Positions 58,715 through 64,000 of a stretch of DNA of 64,000 bases are shown one piece after another; position 1 is the stretch's first letter, and every line of letters begins with the position of its first letter. The position numbers were made by a program, and so were the translations under genes. Origin of the DNA: Candidatus Bathyarchaeota archaeon (lineage in GTDB: Archaea; Thermoproteota; Bathyarchaeia; Bathyarchaeales; Bathycorpusculaceae); assembly GCA_029881805.1 (NCBI GenBank), contig JAOULW010000010.1, positions 1 through 64,000 on the forward strand, written 5' to 3'. Under the pieces are notes generated by a model, which saw only the letters and a list, made by a program, of their open reading frames with translations, was not told the DNA's origin and searched no databases.

Positions 58715-60397
58715 TTATTTTCTCCGCGCTTGAATCATGTTGAAGATCGTGCCTAACGCTGCAATCAGAGCAAATGCTAGCGTAATGTATATTACGTATG
58801 TCAATGCTCCCATGTTTCCACTTAGGTTTTCCAGGTCGGCAGTTGCATCTTTTACGTCTGAAACATCAGCTTGCACCGTTCCTAAGTCAGTTTCTATGGT
58901 AGCTATGTCGCCTTCGATTGTTGTTATTCTTCCTTCAATCGTCCCTAAGGATGTTTGTATCGTGGCTATGTCTCCGTTTATGGCAGTTACGACTAGATTT
59001 ATGTTTGCTACATCGGTTACCAAAGTGCCTAAAGCTGACTCAATAACTGCAAGTCTTCCATCAATGCTGACAAGCGTTGCACCTATGTTTGCTACATCAG
59101 TCACAAGTGTGCCCAGCGATGATTCGACGACTGCAAGTCTTCCATCAATGCTGACAAGCGTTGCACCTATGTTCGTAAGGTCGTTTACTATGGTGTTGAA
59201 GCTGTCGCTGATTTGAAAACTGGCGATGCTCGTACTTGTTACATTCAAGTATTCTGCTTCGGCGAGAAGCGTGTAGACTCCTGCTTGGGCATCTTGGGGT
59301 ATGATGTATGTTATTTGATAGAATCCAGTAGAGACAGTTTGAATCGCGCTGCCTAGATCTGCGTACAGGCTTCCGTTGAAGTATAACAGTAGTTTGGTGA
59401 AAGTCACGTCTAACGTTCTGCCAAGTTGTGAAGTTAGGATGTAAAATTCGGCTGTTTCTCCTGGATAGTAAAGTTCTCCAGCTTCGATTTCTATGTCGAT
59501 GGGTGTGTACATGCCTATCGTAACTAGCTTTGATACACTACCGATAAGCCCGAAATTATCCAACACGCTGAGAGTTACATTGTATGTTTCTGGTTGTTCG
59601 TACATGTGAGTCACTGTTGTCTGATCTGTGTTGAGTGTTGTTCCGTCACCGAAATCCCATTGATATTCGGCTATTGTTCCGTTTATGCTGCCTTCAGTGT
59701 AGAATACGTTGGGATCTCTGCTTCCAGAAGCGTCGAAAAGAATAGTCTGTGCTACCAGTGGATTTTGAGGCTGATATGTGAATGATGCCAGCGGGTATTT
59801 CAGTGGCTCTGGAGATTGATAAAGAGAGATTGCACTAGTGTATCCAATTTCTCCGCCTAGGTCGTCAATTAGTATTATTTCAATGAATCTCAGCACACAA
59901 ACTGGGAGGGATTCAGGTTCCACTGCCCGATAATTCACTCTGAATCTTATTGTTGCAACTGTTCCGTTACCTTCAGGATATGGACCAGGCCAATGCCCTG
60001 TCGCGTTGGGGAACAATATTTCTCCAACAACCAAGTGAGGTCCGAATACTCCATCGTCTTCGGTAGCCCAGACAAAGAGCGTAGATGGAGGAGTTGATGT
60101 TTGATTGAATTCGGGCAGAAAATCGCCTTCGGAAACGCTGATAATCTCTAGCAATTCCGGGTCATATGTCATTCTGAAGTGTATTCCAACGAGATGCGAG
60201 CTTGCATTCACATCGTAGATGGTTACATTAAGTTCGAATTCTTCTCCCAAGACTTTAGCAAAGTAGAAGTCAGGTTCAATTTTGAGTTTTGGCAAAGTTT
60301 GCGCAAAAACTGGAGTTATCCGTCCGCTTAATAGAGCAGTCATTGTTAAGCTCAACAGCATCGCTGTCAATGTAAAGGCTAATTTTGACTTTTTCAT
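58715..60397 (-). CDS. Cohesin-like/PKD protein with coiled-coil stalk and membrane anchor
   Basis: After a signal peptide, residues about 35-190 form a cohesin-type domain (VGIHFRMTYDPELLEIISVS, NGTVATIRFRVNYRA). A PKD domain follows (ILFDASGSRDPNVF; YQWDFGDGTTLNTDQTTVTH) and then an Ig-like domain. About 150 residues of regular heptads come next (LVSIDGRLAVVESSLGTLVT repeated), with a C-terminal membrane helix (LTYVIYITLAFALIAALGTI) and RRK. The stalk has 28-residue repeats that are near-identical in DNA. The whole looks like a cell-bound receptor for dockerin proteins. ATG 60397 follows AGGTG. Confidence 0.75.
   Translation of the reverse strand: MKKSKLAFTLTAMLLSLTMTALLSGRITPVFAQTLPKLKIEPDFYFAKVLGEEFELNVTIYDVNASSHLVGIHFRMTYDPELLEIISVSEGDFLPEFNQTSTPPSTLFVWATEDDGVFGPHLVVGEILFPNATGHWPGPYPEGNGTVATIRFRVNYRAVEPESLPVCVLRFIEIILIDDLGGEIGYTSAISLYQSPEPLKYPLASFTYQPQNPLVAQTILFDASGSRDPNVFYTEGSINGTIAEYQWDFGDGTTLNTDQTTVTHMYEQPETYNVTLSVLDNFGLIGSVSKLVTIGMYTPIDIEIEAGELYYPGETAEFYILTSQLGRTLDVTFTKLLLYFNGSLYADLGSAIQTVSTGFYQITYIIPQDAQAGVYTLLAEAEYLNVTSTSIASFQISDSFNTIVNDLTNIGATLVSIDGRLAVVESSLGTLVTDVANIGATLVSIDGRLAVIESALGTLVTDVANINLVVTAINGDIATIQTSLGTIEGRITTIEGDIATIETDLGTVQADVSDVKDATADLENLSGNMGALTYVIYITLAFALIAALGTIFNMIQARRK
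59046..59173. repeat. 84-bp tandem repeat in the coiled-coil stalk gene
   Basis: A 44-bp stretch starting ACTGCAAGTCTTCCATCAAT is identical at 59046-59089 and 59130-59173, period 84 bp. In protein this is 28 residues, exactly four heptads, so copies can be gained or lost while the coil register is kept. Confidence 0.75.
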
Positions 60398-60539
60398 TCT
60401 GAACACCTAGAGTTTAGTTATGGAACTATTTTCTATTTCAATTTTGCTATGTTTTATATAAAACTTTTTTAGTTGAAAACTGAATTGAGAATACGTCTAC
60501 CTTTTTTGGACTGCTGCAAAAAAAGAGGGGAATCGTCTT

Positions 60540-61235
60540 TTATTTTTTTCTTTTGGAGCCAAGTATGGCTATGAAGGATGCTAAGCTGAGAAACGCAATT
60601 GGCAGCCATGATATGAATTCTGGTACAATAGGAGTATTCCATACGTCTAGTGGGTCGATCTCTACGTTATCTTCGTTTAGCGCGTATGTTTTGCTCGTTT
60701 GCGGATGATATCCAGTGGATATGTCCAATACGCAACTATATGGCCCTGGAGCAATTACTTCGAATTCTACCCATGATAGGCTTCCGACACCGGTCGCATT
60801 GGGATTATTTGGAATCATGGGGCTCCATGCTTCACCGTGCAACGTATAATTGCGGGTGGCATCATAGTATGCGTTTATCGTGGGTGGCAACGGAAACAGG
60901 TTTGTTGTCCCTGAATTTTCGAAGAATTCACTCCTTAACCCACCTGTCCCAGTGTAGCCAGCTGCGGTGGATTTCACGATGCTTTTATCGTATAGCATTT
61001 GGAACTGCCAGCCCAAACAGTAGCCTGAAATATTTATCCATACGGTGACGTTAAACTTGTAGCCTACCGAGACTCCTGTAAGGTCTATTATTGCGGGTTC
61101 CACCCACATAGCGTCCGCATCATGGGATTCGCTTGGTTCAGCTGCATGTGCATAAGGTATAGTTAGGTAAGGCATGACTAGTAGACTAGTGAACGTAGCA
61201 AGCGCGATGATTGCAATTATTCCTTTCTTCATCAT
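60540..61235 (-). CDS. Short cohesin-like protein with PEF-type C-terminal anchor
   Basis: The 231-residue protein has a signal peptide (MMKKGIIAIIALATFTSLLV), a single cohesin-like domain (FNVTVWINISGYCLGWQFQM, LYDKSIVKSTAAGYTGTGGL, SLSWVEFEVIAPGPYSC) and the tail VPEFISWLPIAFLSLASFIA with KRKK. PEF before a helix and basic residues is the layout of PEF-CTERM archaeosortase targets. The domain is nearly identical in part to the N-terminal domain of the gene at 61.3-63.4 kb. ATG 61232 is an alternative start. Confidence 0.75.
   Translation of the reverse strand: MMKKGIIAIIALATFTSLLVMPYLTIPYAHAAEPSESHDADAMWVEPAIIDLTGVSVGYKFNVTVWINISGYCLGWQFQMLYDKSIVKSTAAGYTGTGGLRSEFFENSGTTNLFPLPPTINAYYDATRNYTLHGEAWSPMIPNNPNATGVGSLSWVEFEVIAPGPYSCVLDISTGYHPQTSKTYALNEDNVEIDPLDVWNTPIVPEFISWLPIAFLSLASFIAILGSKRKK
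60754..60842. repeat. 89-bp exact repeat, copy 1 (cohesin-like domain)
   Basis: Identical over 89 bp to 62939-63027. A further identical stretch of about 45 bp (ATTTTCGAAGAATTCACTCC onward) follows in both copies, at about 60913 and 63100. Such identity, including synonymous positions, points to recent duplication or gene conversion. Confidence 0.85.
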
Positions 61236-61302
61236 TTTCCCTCGGCTTATCTTTTATTTTTGTTCAAAGCATTTAAGGTTTTCTGACAAAGCGCGTTTAA
61301 TA

Positions 61303-63417
61303 TCAAAGGCATCCTTTTCCGTAGTTCAACGCTATGATGAGTAGGTCTTTTATGTCGATCACAAGGTTTTGGTCCAAGTCGAAGATGGGGTTCCAGCGTG
61401 GGCTTGATGGATAGGAGCCATAGCTATCTGCAGCGGCCAATATGTCTTTAACGTCTACAAAGCCGTCACCAGTTACATCTCCCATGTAGTTAATCTTGAT
61501 TTTTCCATCAATGAATATGTTGTCTGTTGTGTTGAATTCGTAAGGAACTAGTGAAGCTTCTGCACTTATCGTATAGTTTATGCATGCAGTCACGTTCTCG
61601 GTGTCCCATGAAAATGTGATGATTAGCTCGGTTTCTGGTGGAAGATCTGTGACGGTTACATTTCCTAGCAAACTACTATCGTAGAAGGTCTGCACAGTGA
61701 AAGTTTCGGTGAAGTTTCCTTTGTTTCTGACTGTGACCGTGACGTTTACCTCCCACCCCTTATATGCTATATCTGGACATGTCACATCCAGTATGGCGAC
61801 ATCATGAATTTGTGTCATTATCCAGATCGTGCCGTCTATTAGTGTGTTGTCATCTGTGTTAAGCTCGTAGGGCACTATTTCAGCCACAGCTTTTATGGTG
61901 TAGTTCCCTTCAGCCACACTTGTTGTGTCCCACTCGAATATTGTGTTTCTCTCTTCGCTGGGCGTGAGGTCAGCCACTATCTTCGTTCCGATTAGATTGT
62001 CGTCGTAGTATGCGGTAAGCTCAAAAGTTTCGGTGAAGTTTCCTTTGTTTCTGACCAAAACGGTGACGTTTACTTCCCACCCTTGATATGCCCAGTCTCT
62101 GGAAGTCGCTATGCTTGTTACTGCTACGTCTCTTATTAGGGTGCAGAAGAATCCATCTACCGCCGTATGTTCTATTGGTTGACCCAAAGAGTTGAGAAAC
62201 ACAGTGTTGTTTAAGTCTAAGGGTGTTGCGCCAAAGGATTTTACATGGAAATCGATCCTAAGCACGGGCGCAGGATCAATTGCTGAGACCGCTGTGGGAT
62301 ATTGTAGTTTTACCCATATGAAGCCGTTTTCATCGTCAACCATGGTCTTGATGGTCGGCGTTTGATTCTGGACGCTTTTGAGAGCCATGCTGATCCAACT
62401 TATCACGGTGGAGTCGTATGTCAGATTGAACTCGAGGGTTTTTAAGTCGACGACGTCAGCGATCGTTATGTTAATGCTGAAAGATGAGGAGCAAGGCACC
62501 AGCGTGGGATCGATTATTTCAGGCGGATCTACAAAAATCTTTGTTCCCTCAACTACTACGGGTACGAAAACAGCCTTCAGTGCATGGTCTTCATCCATGA
62601 GGACTTCGTAGGGATTAGTTGAGCCTACATTTATGGTGTCGAGTTCCCAGTGATCGAACAGATAGTTTGGATTCTGGATCGCTGTGACTTGAACCGTTGT
62701 GCTGGCTGGATGGCTGTATATTCCTGGAGATGGGTCTGTTGTTCCTCCAACTGTTGTAGTGATTGTTAGATCATATGTTAATGCCGTTGGCGACTTGAAT
62801 ATGTAAGTGCAATCATGCACGTCTAGTGGAATTTCTTCTTGATTCTCGTCCTGTGCGTATGTTTTGCTCGTTGGTGGATGATGCGGGGTGGAAATGTCGA
62901 TTTCCGTAGTTAGTATTTGACCTGCTGGGGGTTCGGCGATTACTTCGAATTCTACCCATGATAGGCTTCCGACACCGGTCGCATTGGGATTATTTGGAAT
63001 CATGGGGCTCCATGCTTCACCGTGCAATACGTAATTGCGAGTAGCGTCATAGAATACGTCTAGTGTAGGTGGCAACGGAAACAAGCTTGTTGTTCCTGCA
63101 TTTTCGAAGAATTCACTCCTTAACCCACCTGTCCCAGTGTAGCCTGCGGCAACGGCTTTCACCATGCTTTTATCGTATAGCATTTGGAACTGCCATGCCA
63201 AGCAGTCAATCGAAACATTTATCCAAACGGTAACGTTGAACCTGTAGCCTATTGAGAGGCCTGTGACGTTTACAATTGATGGTTCTATCCACATTGCATC
63301 AGCGTTTTTTGGTTCACTTGGGACAGCTGACATGATTGGAGTTATTTTCGCGTTGGAAATCAACGTTGCGGCAATTGCTGCTAAGAGGATTATAAGAACT
63401 TTGTTTCTTTTCTTCAT
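61303..63417 (-). CDS. Exported protein with cohesin-like, CARDB and C-terminal dockerin domains
   Basis: The protein of about 704 residues has a signal peptide (VLIILLAAIAATLISNA), a first cohesin-like domain (FNVTVWINVSIDCLAWQFQM), a bacterial-repeat-like segment (TTTVGGTTDPSPGIYSHPAS), a second cohesin-like domain (FSINITIADVVDLKTLEFNL) and two CARDB-type domains. It ends with a type I dockerin: two Ca-binding loops, GDVTGDGFVDVKDILAAADS and DLDQNLVIDIKDLLIIALNY. ATG 63417 follows GGAAGGGAG and is preferred to 63441. No C-terminal membrane anchor: it is probably held on the cell by its dockerin. Confidence 0.8.
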   Translation of the reverse strand: MKKRNKVLIILLAAIAATLISNAKITPIMSAVPSEPKNADAMWIEPSIVNVTGLSIGYRFNVTVWINVSIDCLAWQFQMLYDKSMVKAVAAGYTGTGGLRSEFFENAGTTSLFPLPPTLDVFYDATRNYVLHGEAWSPMIPNNPNATGVGSLSWVEFEVIAEPPAGQILTTEIDISTPHHPPTSKTYAQDENQEEIPLDVHDCTYIFKSPTALTYDLTITTTVGGTTDPSPGIYSHPASTTVQVTAIQNPNYLFDHWELDTINVGSTNPYEVLMDEDHALKAVFVPVVVEGTKIFVDPPEIIDPTLVPCSSSFSINITIADVVDLKTLEFNLTYDSTVISWISMALKSVQNQTPTIKTMVDDENGFIWVKLQYPTAVSAIDPAPVLRIDFHVKSFGATPLDLNNTVFLNSLGQPIEHTAVDGFFCTLIRDVAVTSIATSRDWAYQGWEVNVTVLVRNKGNFTETFELTAYYDDNLIGTKIVADLTPSEERNTIFEWDTTSVAEGNYTIKAVAEIVPYELNTDDNTLIDGTIWIMTQIHDVAILDVTCPDIAYKGWEVNVTVTVRNKGNFTETFTVQTFYDSSLLGNVTVTDLPPETELIITFSWDTENVTACINYTISAEASLVPYEFNTTDNIFIDGKIKINYMGDVTGDGFVDVKDILAAADSYGSYPSSPRWNPIFDLDQNLVIDIKDLLIIALNYGKGCL
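62939..63027. repeat. 89-bp exact repeat, copy 2 (cohesin-like domain)
   Basis: Matches 60754-60842 exactly; lies in the first cohesin-like domain of the dockerin protein. Confidence 0.85.
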
Positions 63418-63524
63418 TCTTCTCCCTTCCTCACAATTCATTCATACAGTTTTTGAGTTTAAACCTTTTGGAATTTTATTCTATTTTTGGCTTGGTATAT
63501 GATAGGAAGGTGTTAAAAAAAAGA

Positions 63525-64000
63525 CTATGGGTCTTGTCCGTAGTTTAGCGCTATTGCGAGTATGTCTTTTATGTCTATGAAGCCGTCTCCGTTGATGTCG
63601 GCTCTTGGTTCCCAGTTGGGGTCGCCTGGTCTTGATCCGTAAGCGAAAGCTGCCATAAGTAGGTCTTTCACGTCTATGAAGCCGTCTCCGTTTACATCAC
63701 ATGTTTTTAGCGTTGTATTCAAGATTTCGATTGTTTTCATTATCGTGTCTGTTCTTCCTACTGCATCTTCTATGGTCAGGGTTACGCTGTAGTTACCTTC
63801 CGCTATGTACTTATGATATATTATGGCATCTGATGTGGAGTTAATTGTTCCGTCTCCAAAGTTCCAATCATAGTCTACTATTGGACTGAATTGCTGTGTT
63901 GCGGCGCTCCAGCCTAGTTCTGAGGTTGACGCATCGAACGTTATTGTTTGGTTTATAATTCCTATTATTGGATTGAATGTGAAGTTTGCTGTTGGTCCGA
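63525..64000 (-). CDS. Exported PKD-dockerin protein, C-terminal part only
   Basis: The frame enters from the window edge. Visible are a PKD domain (ITFDASTSELGW; DYDWNFGDGTINSTSDAIIY; GNYSVTLTIEDAVGRTD) and a C-terminal type I dockerin with two Ca loops (DVNGDGFIDVKDLLMAAFAY and DINGDGFIDIKDILAIALNY). There is no membrane anchor. It is a likely partner for the cohesin-like proteins encoded on the same strand. The upstream part is outside the window; an internal Met at 63740 is not the start. Confidence 0.82.
   Translation of the reverse strand, partial: GPTANFTFNPIIGIINQTITFDASTSELGWSAATQQFSPIVDYDWNFGDGTINSTSDAIIYHKYIAEGNYSVTLTIEDAVGRTDTIMKTIEILNTTLKTCDVNGDGFIDVKDLLMAAFAYGSRPGDPNWEPRADINGDGFIDIKDILAIALNYGQDP

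Noticed and set aside
1-64000. CRISPR array or rRNA genes
   Set aside because: No regularly spaced repeat series of 24-37 bp and no rRNA sequence was seen; the only regular repeats are those in coding or end-repeat regions listed above.

Overview
This is a stretch of an archaeal chromosome. The evidence is an archaeal RNA polymerase operon (rpoB, rpoA, rpl30e, nusA), Alba, an RPA-like OB-fold protein, a two-KH NusA, many TTG/GTG starts with GGAGG-type ribosome binding sites, TATA-type promoters, and surface proteins with archaeal C-terminal anchors. The largest polymerase subunit is one 1275-residue gene instead of the usual archaeal A'/A'' pair. Together with the B12/nickel genes and the cohesin/dockerin surface proteins, this points to the TACK/Thermoproteota side, perhaps Bathyarchaeia. 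That placement is inference; no rRNA gene lies in the window.

Layout. 1-8.8 kb: a cut-off secreted protein, an acyltransferase-like protein, an M28 peptidase, RPA-like and Alba genes, a RibD-like reductase, a methyltransferase, an SPFH/band-7 membrane protein and an Lrp-type regulator. 9-20 kb: acyl-CoA metabolism. It holds two thiolase/DUF35 pairs (one thiolase has lost its catalytic Cys and His), a type III PKS/KAS III-like protein with Ser in place of Cys, a trans-sulfuration PLP enzyme, and the methylmalonyl-CoA mutase set (large subunit, B12 subunit, MeaB GTPase, cobalamin adenosyltransferase), followed by DedA and S66-peptidase genes. 22.4-25.7 kb: three overlapping genes encode a compact SMC-like ATPase with Smc5/6-like C-terminal motifs, an unknown protein and a winged-helix-type protein. 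25.8-27.2 kb: an ArsR-type regulator with a palindrome at its promoter, and small genes. 27.2-35.2 kb: the RNA polymerase operon on the minus strand.

35.4-44.9 kb is a mobile island inserted about 160 bp upstream of rpoB. It resolves into two adjacent unit transposons, each with inverted terminal repeats starting GG and each carrying an IS6-like DDE transposase plus cargo. Element 1 (about 3.45 kb) has a SWIM-finger transposase, a ribbon-helix-helix gene and a HicA-like three-gene operon. Element 2 (about 6.05 kb) has an AAA/DUF4143 ATPase, ribbon-helix-helix genes, a transposase and a BcgI-like restriction-modification pair. The same 8-9 bp target sequence, CTTTTGAAG, stands at the left edge, the junction and the right edge.

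45-54.7 kb: a surface glycoprotein-like gene, tRNA-Leu(CAA), a broken DUF3795 gene, NadA, NikR divergent from CbiMN with a perfect dyad between them, a frameshifted DUF1893 gene, thioredoxin, and an Lrp/DUF5752 pair. 54.6-64 kb: a minus-strand cluster of large exported proteins with a caspase-like fold, CARDB, PKD, cohesin-like and dockerin modules and C-terminal membrane anchors. It looks like a cohesin/dockerin-based surface assembly with recent internal duplication.
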